DNA of 64,000 bases, from contig NZ_BMQP01000010.1 in the NCBI RefSeq assembly GCF_014648175.1, forward strand, positions 159,681 through 223,680, written 5' to 3'. Position numbers and translations under genes: made by a program. Origin of the DNA: Planobispora rosea (GTDB lineage: Bacteria; Actinomycetota; Actinomycetes; Streptosporangiales; Streptosporangiaceae). Of the stretch, positions 41,840-51,036 are shown piece by piece. The stretch's first letter is position 1. Each line of letters begins with the position of its first letter. The notes beneath the pieces were generated by a model. The model did not search any database and was not told the DNA's origin. It saw only the letters and a list, made by a program, of their open reading frames with translations.

Positions 41840-42638
41840 GCGCCATCGCCCCGCGGATCCGGCCCAGCTCGGTCTCCAGCGCCTCGTCGCTGGGATAGTC
41901 GTCGTCCCATTCCAGCAGCACGCCGGGCGGGTCCACCCGGGCGCACAGCTCCGACAGGATGTCGAGGACATCGTCGGGGACGCGGGCGGTGTGGGTGTCG
42001 TGCCAGACGCCGCCGTGCGAGTGGCCGCCGGCGACGTGGACGTAGGCCAGCTCCGACAGCGGCAGGCCGTCCAGCGCCTCGACGGCGGACAGACCCAGGT
42101 TGACCTGGTTGGTGTAGAGGTTGGCCACGTCGATCAGGAGCTTCACCCCGGTCGCGGCGACCAGCTCACCGAGGAACTGCGCCTCCGTCATCTCGTCCTC
42201 GGGCCAGCCGAACAGCGCCGCCACGTTCTCCAGGGCCAGCGGGACGTCGAGCGCGTCCTGCGCCCGCCGTACGTTCTCGATCACCACTCCGAGCGCCTGG
42301 CGGGTGCGCGGCACGGGGAGCAGGTGACCGGCCTCCAGCCCGCCCGCGCGGACGAAGGCCAGGTGCTCGCTGACCAGCGGCGCGCCCAGCGCCCCGGCGC
42401 ACGCCGCCAGGTGCGCCAGCCGGGCCGGGTCCGGCGGCTCCGCGCCGCCCACCCCCAGGCCGACCCCGTGCGGGATCACCGGCACGCCGCGTGCGCGCAG
42501 CACCCGCAGCGACTCCGGGAGCCGGTCGGGACGGATGTTCTCCGCGATGACCTCGACGAACCCGATGTCGGGCAGCCGCTCCACGGTGAGGTCGATCTCC
42601 GGCCGCCAGCCGATGCCGACGCCCAGGCGTTCAGTCAC
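41832..42638 (-). CDS. MNIO/DUF692 family multinuclear non-haem iron oxidase-like protein
   Basis: 268-residue TIM barrel of the DUF692 family: [85 protein letters not shown] and [13 protein letters not shown]. The conserved His, Glu, Asp and Asn residues that bind two or three irons in MbnB/TglH-type enzymes are visible. These enzymes modify Cys or Asp residues of ribosomal peptides. GTG 42638 follows GGGGGAGG by four bases. The upstream gene encodes a membrane protein with a Cys/Gly-rich tail, a plausible but unproven substrate. Confidence 0.88.
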   Translation of the reverse strand: MTERLGVGIGWRPEIDLTVERLPDIGFVEVIAENIRPDRLPESLRVLRARGVPVIPHGVGLGVGGAEPPDPARLAHLAACAGALGAPLVSEHLAFVRAGGLEAGHLLPVPRTRQALGVVIENVRRAQDALDVPLALENVAALFGWPEDEMTEAQFLGELVAATGVKLLIDVANLYTNQVNLGLSAVEALDGLPLSELAYVHVAGGHSHGGVWHDTHTARVPDDVLDILSELCARVDPPGVLLEWDDDYPSDEALETELGRIRGAMARV

Positions 42639-42678
42639 CCCGCCTCCCCCGCAGCTCGCTCCACCCCCGCCTGTCCGG

Positions 42679-43653
42679 TCATCCGCCGCCGCACCCTCCG
42701 CCGCAGCCACCACCGCCGCCGCAGCTCGATCCGCCACCGCCCGAGTCACCGCCCGAACCGCCGCCGGAGTCGCCGCCCCAGCCGCCGGAGCCGAAGTCCC
42801 CGCTGCCGTAGGAGAGACCGTCGCCGGAACCGCCCGATCCGCCGCCGCAGGAGCCGCCCACCGAGCTGGTGGCCTGGTCGCGGCGCTCCAGTTCCGCGGA
42901 CAGGGCCGGGTCGCCGAGCTCGCCGAGGCCGTACAGGGCGACGGGCGCGCCCACGGCGAAGGCCAGGTCGCCGGTGACGGGACGGGCTCCGCGGACGTGG
43001 ACGAGCCGGGCGGAGTTGAGCACGTCGTGCCCGGCCTTGCTGAGCGCGTCGCGCAGGGCCCGCTTCTGCCTGCGGTAGGAGAGCAGCCCGATCAGCGCAG
43101 AGAGGGCGCCGCCCAGCATCGCGACGACGGCCAGGCCGCTGGACAGCCCGATGACGAGCGTGCCGACGGTGAAGAGCACCGCGAGCACCGAGACGGTCAG
43201 CAACCGGCTCAGCCGGTTCTGCGCCCCGGCCAGGGCCCCGTCGGGCACCAGCAGGCCCATGCTGAGCAGGCGGTAGCGCAGGCCGTTCATGGCCGCGCTG
43301 TCGGCCACCGTACGGCGCAGCTCCCCGGCCGGGCAGGTGCCCGAGCGGGCGGCGAGGGCGTCGAGGACGGCCTGCTCGATCGGGTCCGGGGACGGCGGCG
43401 CCCCGGCGATGAGGGAGAGCTGGCCGCCCCGGGCGACCCGGATGCCGCCGCCCCTGGCCAGCATGCCGAGCGCGGTGTTGATCGTACGGAGCGGCCCGCC
43501 GGCCAGATAGGCCAGCTCGTAGGGGCTGAGCGGGCCGCCGCGATGGCCGGCGGCGGCGTTGCGGACCCTGCGGTACTCGGTGCTCACAGCCGTCGCCGTG
43601 GTGGTGACCACCACGAGGAGGATCACCGCGATGACGACCAGGACGATGTCCAT
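42679..43653 (-). CDS. TIGR04222-like membrane protein with Cys/Gly-rich C-terminal tail
   Basis: 324 residues. An N-terminal span ([17 protein letters not shown]) is followed by a soluble domain ([40 protein letters not shown]), two central spans ([37 protein letters not shown]), and a ~70-residue tail made almost only of Gly, Ser and Asp with four to five Cys, ending [16 protein letters not shown]. This matches the TIGR04222 layout: conserved front, low-complexity Cys/Gly tail. ATG 43653 follows GGAGG by five bases. The MNIO gene starts 40 bases downstream, so the tail is a candidate substrate for oxidative modification. Confidence 0.82.
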   Translation of the reverse strand: MDIVLVVIAVILLVVVTTTATAVSTEYRRVRNAAAGHRGGPLSPYELAYLAGGPLRTINTALGMLARGGGIRVARGGQLSLIAGAPPSPDPIEQAVLDALAARSGTCPAGELRRTVADSAAMNGLRYRLLSMGLLVPDGALAGAQNRLSRLLTVSVLAVLFTVGTLVIGLSSGLAVVAMLGGALSALIGLLSYRRQKRALRDALSKAGHDVLNSARLVHVRGARPVTGDLAFAVGAPVALYGLGELGDPALSAELERRDQATSSVGGSCGGGSGGSGDGLSYGSGDFGSGGWGGDSGGGSGGDSGGGGSSCGGGGGCGGGCGGG

Positions 43654-43841
43654 GCCCACCTCCGGGGAACGCCGGGGGCCCGTGCCCCCTTCGCCAGATA
43701 GACGTACGGGAGGGCACGGAAGTTGCGACCTGTGTCACGGTCCAACAAGGCCCGCGACCAGGGTACGCAGCCGGGACGCCACCTTGAACCGCCACGGACC
43801 AGCCTTTATCAGCTTGTATCAGCGTAAAGACCCTGGAGACG

Positions 43842-43882
43842 CCGGGACCCCGCCCTCGCGCGGTGCGAGGACGGGGTCCCGG
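43842..43882 (-). terminator. Strong intrinsic-type terminator after pckG
   Basis: Arms CCGGGACCCCG (43842-43852) and CGGGGTCCCGG (43872-43882) are perfectly complementary, and after one mismatch CCTCGC/GCGAGG continue the stem around a five-base loop. It begins nine bases after the pckG stop. Confidence 0.85.
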
Positions 43883-43890
43883 TACGGCCG

Positions 43891-45690
43891 TCAGCCCAGG
43901 CGGTCGACCAGGGCGTTGTACTCGTCCCAGAGCTCCTTGGGGAGGTGGTCGCCGAAGGTCTCGAAGAAGGCCGGGATCAGCGCCGCCTCCTCCTTCCAGA
44001 CCTCGGTGTCCACGCTGAGCAGGGTCTTCAGGTCCTCGGCGGGCATGTCGAGGCCGTCGGTGTCCAGCTCGGCCGGGAGCAGGCCGATCGGCGTCCGGAC
44101 GGCCTCCGCCTCGCCGTTGAGACGCTCCACGATCCACTTGAGGACGCGGCTGTTCTCACCGAAGCCGGGCCAGATGAACTTCCCGTCGGCGTTCTTGCGG
44201 AACCAGTTCACGTAGTAGACGCGCGGCAGCTTCGCGCCCTCGCGCTGACCGATCTTGATCCAGTGGGCGAAGTAGTCGCCCATGTTGTAGCCGCAGAACG
44301 GGAGCATCGCGAAGGGGTCGCGGCGCAGCTCGCCGACCGTGCCCTCGGCGGCGGCGGTCTTCTCCGAGGCGATGTTCGCCCCGATGAAGACGCCGTGGTT
44401 CCAGCTCAGCGCCTCGGTGACGAGCGGGACCGCGGTGGCGCGGCGGCCGCCGAAGAGGATCGCGGAGATCGGCACGCCCTTGGGGTCCTGCCACTCGGGG
44501 GCGATCGTCGGGCACTGCCCGGCGGGCACCGCGAAGCGGGCGTTGGGGTGGGCGGCGGGCTCGTCGCTGCCCGGGGTCCAGTCGCGGCCCTTCCAGTCGG
44601 TCAGGTGCGCCGGGGGCTCCTCGGTGAGGCCCTCCCACCACACGTCGCCGTCGTCGGTGAGGGCGACGTTGGTGAAGACGCTGTTGCCCCAGAGCGTCCT
44701 GATCGCGTTGGCGTTGGTGGACTCGCCGGTGCCGGGCGCGACGCCGAAGAAGCCGGCCTCGGGGTTGATGGCGTACAGGCGGCCGTCCTCGCCGAAGCGC
44801 ATCCAGGCGATGTCGTCGCCGATCGTCTCGACCTTCCAGCCGGGGATGGTCGGCTGGAGCATGGCCAGGTTGGTCTTGCCGCACGCCGACGGGAAGGCCG
44901 CCGCGACGTAGCGGGTCTCCCCGCTCGGCGGGGTGAGCTTGAGGATGAGCATGTGCTCGGCCAGCCAGCCCTCGTCGCGGGCCATGGTGCTGGCGATGCG
45001 CAGCGCGTAGCACTTCTTGCCGAGCAGGGCGTTGCCGCCGTAGCCGGAGCCGTACGACCAGATCTCGCGGGTCTCGGGGAAGTGGCTGATGTACTTGGTC
45101 GGGTTGCACGGCCAGGGCACGTCGGCCTGACCGGGCTCCAGCGGGGCGCCGACCGAGTGCACGGCCTTGACGAAGTCGCCGCGCTCCTCGATGAGCCGCA
45201 GGGCGCTCTCGCCCATCCTGGTCATGATCCGCATCGACACGGCCACGTACGGCGAGTCGGTGATCTCGACGCCGAGCTGGGAGATCTCACCGCCGAGCGG
45301 GCCCATGCAGAACGGGACGACGTACATGGTCCGCCCGCGCATGGACCCGGCGAAGATCTCGGCGAAGGTCGCGCGCATCTCGGCGGGGGCGATCCAGTTG
45401 TTGGTCGGGCCCGCGTCCTCCTCCTTCTCGGAGCAGATGTAGGTGCGGTCCTCGACGCGGGCGACGTCGCTCGGGTCGGAGGCGGCGTAGAAGCTGTTCT
45501 GCCGCTTGCTCAGCCGTTTGAAGGTGCCCTGCTCGACCAGCAGGTTCGTCAGGCGCGTCCACTCGGCCTCGGAGCCGTCGCACCATTCGATCCTGTCGGG
45601 CCGGGTGAGCTCGGCGATCTCCCTGACCCATGCCGCGAGTCCCTCGTGGGTGGTCGGGGTGGAGGTGGATACGTCAACGGTTGCGGTCAC
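43891..45690 (-). CDS. pckG: Phosphoenolpyruvate carboxykinase (GTP)
   Basis: 599 residues, GTP-dependent PEPCK: oxaloacetate + GTP to PEP + CO2 + GDP, the first committed step of gluconeogenesis. The kinase-1a loop [15 protein letters not shown], kinase-2 [17 protein letters not shown], the guanine-site region NWIAPAEM and [20 protein letters not shown] are all present. GTG 45690 has GAGGAG eight bases upstream. The gene is monocistronic, with a strong terminator behind it. Four GntR/HutC-type palindromes lie 65-266 bases upstream, so transcription probably answers to a carbon-source regulator. Confidence 0.97.
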   Translation of the reverse strand: MTATVDVSTSTPTTHEGLAAWVREIAELTRPDRIEWCDGSEAEWTRLTNLLVEQGTFKRLSKRQNSFYAASDPSDVARVEDRTYICSEKEEDAGPTNNWIAPAEMRATFAEIFAGSMRGRTMYVVPFCMGPLGGEISQLGVEITDSPYVAVSMRIMTRMGESALRLIEERGDFVKAVHSVGAPLEPGQADVPWPCNPTKYISHFPETREIWSYGSGYGGNALLGKKCYALRIASTMARDEGWLAEHMLILKLTPPSGETRYVAAAFPSACGKTNLAMLQPTIPGWKVETIGDDIAWMRFGEDGRLYAINPEAGFFGVAPGTGESTNANAIRTLWGNSVFTNVALTDDGDVWWEGLTEEPPAHLTDWKGRDWTPGSDEPAAHPNARFAVPAGQCPTIAPEWQDPKGVPISAILFGGRRATAVPLVTEALSWNHGVFIGANIASEKTAAAEGTVGELRRDPFAMLPFCGYNMGDYFAHWIKIGQREGAKLPRVYYVNWFRKNADGKFIWPGFGENSRVLKWIVERLNGEAEAVRTPIGLLPAELDTDGLDMPAEDLKTLLSVDTEVWKEEAALIPAFFETFGDHLPKELWDEYNALVDRLG

Positions 45691-45754
45691 TGTGGCAGCT
45701 CCTCACGCTTCTCAGGGCCAAATCATCATTGACGACGAAACCGGACTTAATCCA

Positions 45755-45770
45755 ATTGGCGTAGACCAGT
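45755..45770. promoter_or_regulatory. GntR/HutC-type operator, promoter-proximal copy
   Basis: ATTGGCGTAGACCAGT differs at two of 16 positions from the palindromic TGGTCTAGACCA-centred DasR-type box. It is the copy nearest pckG, 65 bases before its start. Confidence 0.55.
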
Positions 45771-45899
45771 GAATGCGTCCGGCCGGGCGTCGTAACGACC
45801 CCGGTCCGCACCCTGTCATCGGGCGTATGCCCTGGCAGAGACCGTGGTGTTCGGAGAGACCTACCCAGAGGAGAGGAGTTTAAAGAAAGCGTTTCCGGC

Positions 45900-45956
45900 A
45901 GTGGTATAGGCCAATGACGGAGGTCTAAACCATTATTCAAAGTGGTTCAGACCAAT
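45900..45956. promoter_or_regulatory. Cluster of three GntR/HutC-type operators upstream of pckG
   Basis: AGTGGTATAGGCCAAT (45900-45915), GGAGGTCTAAACCATT (45919-45934) and AGTGGTTCAGACCAAT (45941-45956) match the box AGTGGTCTAGACCACT at 13, 12 and 13 of 16 positions. Centre-to-centre spacing is about 19 and 22 bp, close to two helical turns. They lie between the pckG start and the end of the next gene, so they concern pckG. Confidence 0.65.
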
Positions 45957-45982
45957 TTCTCGCCGGTTTCCCCTGTCCAGCG

Positions 45983-46510
45983 TCAGGAACTCAGGTCGGG
46001 CCCGGAGGCGCGGACCCGGTCGACCTGCTGCAGCGCGTCGCGCAGGTCGGCCAGCCAGGTGTCGGTGTGGGCGCCCACCAGGCGCACGCACCAGGCGAGC
46101 GCGTCGCTGCGGCTGCGGGCCACCCCGGCGGCCACCAGAGTGTCCAGCACCCGGCGCTCCTGCTGCCGCAACCTCGTCATAACGGGAACCGACAGTGTGG
46201 TGAACATCACCGTCCGGTCACCCACCCGCACCCCCCAGGACACCTTCCGCCGGAAGCGGTGCTCCGCCTCCCGGGCGATCTCGATGCGCCGTTCCCGGGT
46301 CTCCTCGCGGAAGCGCTGCACCCCGCCCTCCACGGCGGCGGCCCGCTCCACCTCCGAGGCGTCCTGCGCCGAGGCCGGCGGCCGGAGCGTGCCGATCACC
46401 GAGATCTCCTCACGGTCGAGCACGATCTCCGGCGGGCCTTCGAACCACTCCTCGGGCAGCCGGCCGGAGAACCAGCCACGGAGTTTCTCACGTGCTTCTT
46501 CATTTTCCAT
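45983..46510 (-). CDS. Conserved hypothetical protein
   Basis: 175 residues, MENEEAREKLRGWFSGRLPE then PEEWFEGPPEIVLDREEISV. The middle is strongly charged (ASEVERAAAVEGG, REETRERRIEIAREAEH). The C-terminal ~70 residues (VPVMTRLRQQERRVLDTLVA, ARSRSDALAWCVRLVGAHTD, WLADLRDALQQVDRVRA) look like a helical domain with a ribbon-helix-helix flavour. I recall similar unknown proteins in Streptomyces. ATG 46510 is chosen because upstream in-frame sequence is non-coding in character. It is divergent from a TetR gene (102 bases between starts). No function assigned. Confidence 0.75.
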   Translation of the reverse strand: MENEEAREKLRGWFSGRLPEEWFEGPPEIVLDREEISVIGTLRPPASAQDASEVERAAAVEGGVQRFREETRERRIEIAREAEHRFRRKVSWGVRVGDRTVMFTTLSVPVMTRLRQQERRVLDTLVAAGVARSRSDALAWCVRLVGAHTDTWLADLRDALQQVDRVRASGPDLSS

Positions 46511-46612
46511 GTAATGAAGATTACAACTCCTTGACTCACCGGACCAGGTTGCTCCGAGGACAGATGTCAGTTCCGCATCGGAGACGCGCCGGAGAGGGGC
46601 GACAATCTGCAG

Positions 46613-47212
46613 ATGGACTCTCCACCGCACGCCGAGGGGCTGCGTGAACGCAAGAAGGCCAGAACCCGGCGGACGATCCAGGAACACGCCCTGCGCCTGT
46701 TCGCCGAGCAGGGCTACGAGGCGACGACGGTGGAGCAGATCGCCGAGGCCGCCGAGATCTCGCCCAGCACGTTCTTCCGCTACTTCCCCGCCAAGGAGGA
46801 CGTGGTCCTCCCGGACGACTACGACGCGCTCGTGACGGCCCTGCTGGCCGCCCAGCCCGCGGACCTGGAACCGGTGCCGGCGCTGCGCGCCACGATGCGC
46901 GGGGCGTTCGGGCGGATCTCCGCGGAGGAGGAACGGAGGATCCTCGCCCGCGCCGAGCTCCAGCTCGGCCATCCCGCGCTGCGCGCCAGGACCGTCGACA
47001 CCCTCATCGGCACCATCGACATGCTCGCCGCGGGCGTCGCCGGACGCCTGGGCCGGGACGCGGCGGACCCGCTCGGCCGCACGGTCGCCGGAGCCGTCGT
47101 CGGCGCCCTGGTCCCGGCGCTGTTCTCCTGGGTGGCCGGCGGCGGCGCCCGGCGCCTGGCCGACGTGGCCGACGAGGCCCTCGCCCTCCTGGAGTCCGGT
47201 CTGCGCCCCTGA
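46613..47212 (+). CDS. TetR/AcrR family transcriptional regulator
   Basis: 199 residues. The HTH is in TRRTIQEHALRLFAEQGYEA and ISPSTFFRYFPAKEDVVLPD. The C-terminal half is helical with an Ala/Gly-rich segment (TVAGAVVGALVPALFSWVAG) as in the MftR/TetR_C type. A GGAGAGGGG lies 13 bases before the ATG, rather far. GACAAT six bases before it is a possible -10, so leaderless initiation is an alternative. Its partner is probably the divergent 175-residue protein gene or an unlinked target. Confidence 0.87.
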   Translation: MDSPPHAEGLRERKKARTRRTIQEHALRLFAEQGYEATTVEQIAEAAEISPSTFFRYFPAKEDVVLPDDYDALVTALLAAQPADLEPVPALRATMRGAFGRISAEEERRILARAELQLGHPALRARTVDTLIGTIDMLAAGVAGRLGRDAADPLGRTVAGAVVGALVPALFSWVAGGGARRLADVADEALALLESGLRP

Positions 47213-47283
47213 CGGCCCGCGCCCCTGACGGTCGGGCCCCCGAATCCCGCCGGCTTCCGCCGACGCCGGCCGGCGACGCCGGG

Positions 47284-48609
47284 CTACCGCACCCGGGCGG
47301 CGATCTGGGGGCTGATCCGGACGGCTCCGGCGAAGTTCTTCGTGGTGACGGGGACGAGCTTGACCACGTCGCCGGTCCGCGGGGCGTGCAGCATCTTCCC
47401 GCCGCCCCAGTAGATCGCCACATGGGAGACGTAACCGGGGTTGGTCGGGTCGTGGCGCCAGAACAGCAGGTCACCCGGCTGGGCCTGGTCGAGGGGGATC
47501 TGCGGGCCCGACACGAACTGCTGGTGCGTCACGCGGGGCACCCTGACGCCCGCCTGGGCGTAGGCCCACTGCACCAGGCCCGAGCAGTCGAAGGTGTCCG
47601 GTCCCTCGGCGCCCCACACGTACGGGCGGCCGAGCTTGCCGATCGCCGCCGTGAGCGCGGCCCGCACCTGGTCGGCGGTCATGAACGCCTCCACCGGCCA
47701 GACCTTGCGCGGGGACGGCGCGAAGACCGGGTTGACCGTGGCGACCTGGCTGCCCCTGGGCAGGACCTTCAGCAGGGCGGCACGGAGCCTGGCCGTGTCG
47801 GCCCCCGGGGCGCTGATCACCAGCGCGTTGTCCTCGGGGATCCCGAGGGCGCGCGCGGTCGTGCGGGAGACCACGGCGTCGATCGCGCCCATGCCCATCG
47901 TCGCGTAGGCGCCCACCCGCAGGGCGTGCCCGGGGGCGGTGACGGTCTTGCCCAGCGTCATCCCCCCGTCGTTGCCGAGGACGAAGGAGACCGCGATCTC
48001 TCCGCTCGCCAGGCTGTTCCAGAGCCTGTCGGAGGTCGCGGTGGGCCGGGGGGTGTAGGCGCGGAACGTGGAGGGGTCGACCCCCAGCGTCTGCACCCGC
48101 TTGCCGTCCAGGACCACCTCGGCCGCGTCGGCGCGCTCGATCGCGCGGACCCCGGCGACCCGGGCGACCTTCGCCACCGCGGCCGAGCTCAGCGGCCGGT
48201 GCGCGACCACGAAGAGGTGCGGTTTACGGATCACGGTCAGCGGCGCGACGGGCTGCGGGGCCGGCTCGGCGGACGCCTGGACCGGCGGCCGGACGGGCTC
48301 CCCCGCCGCGTCGCTCCCCGCCCCCGGCTCTCCTGTCCTCGGCTCTCCTGTCCTCGGCTCTCCGGTCGCGGGCCTGGTCAGGGCGACGTTCTCCCGGTTC
48401 TCCCGGCTCCCCCGGTCCTGCTCCGGCGGCAGCTGGGCCAGGACCATCAGGTCGGCGGCGAGGACCGCGACGAGAAGGACGGCGATGACCGGGACCGCCC
48501 GGGCCGCCATACGGGTGGAGCGGTGGCCGTACCGGATCCGGGGCCGGTAGGCGAAGTCCTGGCGGATCTGGCGGATCAGACCGGGGCCGCGCGCCCGCCG
48601 ATCGAACAC
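47284..48609 (-). CDS. NlpC/P60 peptidoglycan endopeptidase with N-terminal membrane anchor
   Basis: 441 residues. A basic cytoplasmic start and one span (AVPVIAVLLVAVLAADLMVL) are followed by a Pro/Glu-rich stalk with a repeated TGEPR, a central domain (~130-310), and a C-terminal NlpC/P60 domain with catalytic Cys in DTFDCSGLVQWAYAQAG, His in PGYVSHVAIYWGGGKMLHA and LGRPYVWGAEGP. It probably cuts peptide stems of the wall. GTG 48609 is preferred since GGAAGGGGG is seven to eight bases upstream. A longer frame to 48735 reads through what looks like the mRNA leader. Confidence 0.9.
   Translation of the reverse strand: MFDRRARGPGLIRQIRQDFAYRPRIRYGHRSTRMAARAVPVIAVLLVAVLAADLMVLAQLPPEQDRGSRENRENVALTRPATGEPRTGEPRTGEPGAGSDAAGEPVRPPVQASAEPAPQPVAPLTVIRKPHLFVVAHRPLSSAAVAKVARVAGVRAIERADAAEVVLDGKRVQTLGVDPSTFRAYTPRPTATSDRLWNSLASGEIAVSFVLGNDGGMTLGKTVTAPGHALRVGAYATMGMGAIDAVVSRTTARALGIPEDNALVISAPGADTARLRAALLKVLPRGSQVATVNPVFAPSPRKVWPVEAFMTADQVRAALTAAIGKLGRPYVWGAEGPDTFDCSGLVQWAYAQAGVRVPRVTHQQFVSGPQIPLDQAQPGDLLFWRHDPTNPGYVSHVAIYWGGGKMLHAPRTGDVVKLVPVTTKNFAGAVRISPQIAARVR
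48325..48369. repeat. 15-bp tandem repeat in NlpC/P60 stalk
   Basis: Two exact CGGCTCTCCTGTCCT units and a degenerate third encode TGEPR repeats in the wall-spanning stalk. Confidence 0.85.
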
Positions 48610-48858
48610 CTCAGTCCCCCTTCCGCCCGTGGGCCGTGAGGAATCCCGCACCACGGGGCCGCCGTACATCGGAGCTTGCCGTACATCGCCCCCGGGCGCA
48701 TGCGAACCCACCGAAAAGCGGTCCACTCGTGACACTACGAAGAGGCCCGGAGAACACTACGGAGAGACCCCGGAGACACGGCGATCCGCCGGGACACAGT
48801 CCCAGCGGATCATCTGTTTCCGTCTCGCGGGGCACGACGCGTGTGCGCGCCGGGTGGG
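48610..48858 (-). promoter_or_regulatory. Leader region of the NlpC/P60 gene
   Basis: 249 bases between greA and the hydrolase. On the minus strand GATGTACGGC is repeated ~20 bp apart close to the start (around 48660-48690) and CGTAGTGT is repeated farther upstream. No riboswitch consensus was recognised. A long structured leader is possible. Confidence 0.35.
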
Positions 48859-49362
48859 TCAGTTACCCCCGTTGTACGGCACCGCCTCAAGGATCTCCAC
48901 GGTGTTGGAGCGGCCGTTCGGCATCGTGTAGGTGGCCTTCTCGCCCACCTTCTTGCCGTTGATGGCCGCGCCCAGCGGGGACTTCGGCGAGTAGACGTCG
49001 ATCGGCGCGCCGCTCTCCTCCCGGGAGGCCAGCAGGAACGCGACCTCCTCCTCGTCACCCTCGAAACGGACGGTGACGGTCATGCCGGGCCCGACGACGC
49101 CCTCGGTGCGCGGCGCCTCTCCGACCTTGGCCGTGTCGAGGATCTGGCGGAGGTGGAAGATGCGGGCCTCCATCTTGCCCTGCTCGTCCTTGGCGGCGTG
49201 GTAGCCGCCGTTCTCCCGGAGGTCGCCCTCCTCGCGGGCCGCCTCGATCTTCTTCGCGATGTCCACGCGCCCCGGCCCCGAGAGGTATTCGAACTCCGCC
49301 TTCAGGCGGTCGTACGCCTCCTGAGTGAGCCAGGTGACGCTCTCGTTCTGGGAGTCGGCCAC
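48859..49362 (-). CDS. greA: Transcription elongation factor GreA
   Basis: 167 residues. Rescues backtracked RNA polymerase by stimulating transcript cleavage. The coiled-coil N-domain (LTQEAYDRLKAEFEYLSGPG, AAREEGDLRENGGYHAAKDE) carries the acidic tip DLRENGGYH, and the FKBP-like C-domain shows VTVRFEGDEEEV and SPLGAAINGKKVGEKATY. GTG 49362 follows AAGGAG with five-base spacing. The greA-DUF4307 pair divergent from mca is conserved in actinobacteria. Confidence 0.96.
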   Translation of the reverse strand: MADSQNESVTWLTQEAYDRLKAEFEYLSGPGRVDIAKKIEAAREEGDLRENGGYHAAKDEQGKMEARIFHLRQILDTAKVGEAPRTEGVVGPGMTVTVRFEGDEEEVAFLLASREESGAPIDVYSPKSPLGAAINGKKVGEKATYTMPNGRSNTVEILEAVPYNGGN

Positions 49363-49465
49363 GGGTTCTCCTTGCTTCCTCTGTGGGGCTTCGTGCTGGG
49401 TAGCGGACGGTCGAATCTCGACAGGCTAGCAAGTTAACGGCTCGAACGCTTCCCCAAATGTCTCA

Positions 49466-49894
49466 CTATACGAGATAGCAGTACTCCACGTCGCTGGAAG
49501 TGGCCTGGGCACTGGTCTCTATCCGTTCGGTTAGCCGGACATATCCCTCACCAGCCGGAATATCCACATCGCGGCCTCCGACTTCGATGTGGTTGACGTC
49601 CATGGCGTGCAGCCGGCAACGGGCCGCGCGGTCGGCGGACTTGACGACCTCGAAGGTGATCTGGACGTGGTCGGGCCGGGCGAGGTCGAAGGCCACGACC
49701 TGGCTGATGACCTCGGTGTCGCCTTTGGCCGCCCACATGATGTAGCCCCAGCCGCCGGCCAGCACCGCGCAGAGGATCGCGATCACGCCGTGGACCACGA
49801 AGCGCCCCCTGCGCTGCGGGCGGTCGGGGAAATCACCGGGGGTGCCGAGCACGGGACCCTCGAATCGGCCCTGCTCGGCCTCACTGGTGGCCAT
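49466..49894 (-). CDS. DUF4307 membrane protein
   Basis: 142 residues with one span (FVVHGVIAILCAVLAGGWGY) and an extracytoplasmic domain with conserved VVAFDLARPDHVQITFEVVK and Cys residues in RCRLHAMDVNH and VEYCYLV. This is the Rv1081c-like neighbour of greA and mca in actinobacteria. Function is unknown. ATG 49894 has GGGAG eight bases upstream. It is divergent from mca, and the 223-base interval holds dyads. Confidence 0.88.
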   Translation of the reverse strand: MATSEAEQGRFEGPVLGTPGDFPDRPQRRGRFVVHGVIAILCAVLAGGWGYIMWAAKGDTEVISQVVAFDLARPDHVQITFEVVKSADRAARCRLHAMDVNHIEVGGRDVDIPAGEGYVRLTERIETSAQATSSDVEYCYLV

Positions 49895-49930
49895 GGCGGA
49901 ATCTCCCTGCACTTCTCCGGCGTTATCCGA

Positions 49931-49961
49931 GACAATTGTCCCGCGCGGGGGCCTCGCCCCC
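49931..49961. other. Two dyads in the DUF4307/mca divergent region
   Basis: GACAATTGTC (49931-49940) is a perfect 10-bp palindrome. GGGGGC-CTC-GCCCCC (49947-49961) is a perfect hairpin next to it. They are 37 bases or more from the DUF4307 start and could be operator and leader hairpin. Confidence 0.4.
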
Positions 49962-50117
49962 GTCACCGCCTTAGAGAAACTAACCTCTTCCTGGAGTGAT
50001 CCACACCAACCAGGGAGCGGAGCTACCGGAGCTCGTTCCGCGGACGGCGCCCAGAGCGGCCACCCGTGGAACCGGGCGAGGGTCAAGCGCGACCGTCACA
50101 GAGGAGACACCGAGCCC

Positions 50118-51002
50118 GTGAGTGCACCGCTGAGGCTGATGGCCGTTCACGCGCACCCCGACGACGAGTCCAGCAAGGGCGCCGCCACGATGGCGCGCTA
50201 CGTGGCCGAAGGCGTGGACGTGCTCGTGTGCACCCTTACCGGAGGGGAACGGGGCTCGATCCTGAACCCCAAGATGGACCGCCCCGAGATCCTTGCGAAC
50301 ATCGCCGAGGTCCGGCGGCTGGAGATGGAGCGCGCGCGCGAGATCCTCGGCGTCGGGCAGCGTTTCCTCGGCTTCGTCGACTCCGGCCTCCCCGAGGACG
50401 AGAGCGAGCCGCTGCCCGAGGGGTGCTTCGCCCTGCAGCCGCTGGAGGTCGCCGCGGCGCCCCTGGTGGCGGCGGTGCGCGAGTTCCGGCCGCACGTCAT
50501 CCTGACCTACGACGACGACGGCGGCTACCCGCACCCGGACCACATCATGACCAACCGCGTCTCGGTGGAGGCGTTCGAGGCGGCCGGCGACCCCGACCGC
50601 TATCCCGGGGCGGGCGAACCCTGGCAGCCGCTGAAGCTCTACTACCACATGGGGTTCACCAAGGAGCGTTTCGAGGCGCTGCACGAGGCCATGACCGCGC
50701 GCGGCATCGGCTCGCCGTACGCCGACTGGATCGCCCGCTGGGAGGACCGCCCGCAGAAGTGGGAGGTGACCACCCGCGTCCCCTGCGGCGAGTACTTCGA
50801 GACCCGCGACAAGGCCCTGCTCGCGCACGCCACCCAGGTGGACCCGGACGGGTTCTGGTTCGTCTGCCCCTGCGACCTGCAGCGCGAGATCTGGCCGACC
50901 GAGGACTACCACCTGGCCCGCTCACTCGTGGACACCGAGCTTCCCGAGGACGACCTGTTCGCCGGCATCCACGCCGACGAGGTGTCGCACGCCTGCTCCT
51001 GA
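50118..51002 (+). CDS. mca: Mycothiol S-conjugate amidase
   Basis: 294 residues. Cleaves mycothiol S-conjugates of toxins to mercapturic acids for export. LmbE fold zinc site: AVHAHPDDESSKGAATMARY plus YPHPDHIMTNRVSVEAFE. GFVDSGLPEDESEPLPEG, KLYYHMGFTKERFEALHEAM and HATQVDPDGFWFVCPCD are typical of Mca rather than MshB. GTG 50118 starts MSAPLRLMAVHAHPDD. GAGGAG lies ~11 bases upstream. Context (greA, DUF4307, small membrane protein) is the conserved one. A second copy sits at 25069. Confidence 0.95.
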   Translation: MSAPLRLMAVHAHPDDESSKGAATMARYVAEGVDVLVCTLTGGERGSILNPKMDRPEILANIAEVRRLEMERAREILGVGQRFLGFVDSGLPEDESEPLPEGCFALQPLEVAAAPLVAAVREFRPHVILTYDDDGGYPHPDHIMTNRVSVEAFEAAGDPDRYPGAGEPWQPLKLYYHMGFTKERFEALHEAMTARGIGSPYADWIARWEDRPQKWEVTTRVPCGEYFETRDKALLAHATQVDPDGFWFVCPCDLQREIWPTEDYHLARSLVDTELPEDDLFAGIHADEVSHACS

Positions 51003-51036
51003 CACGACCATGAGGGGGCGGTGGCAGACTTGAGCT

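Noticed and set aside
48610..48858. ydaO-type riboswitch before NlpC/P60
   Set aside because: Repeats and hairpins are present, but the riboswitch consensus could not be aligned.
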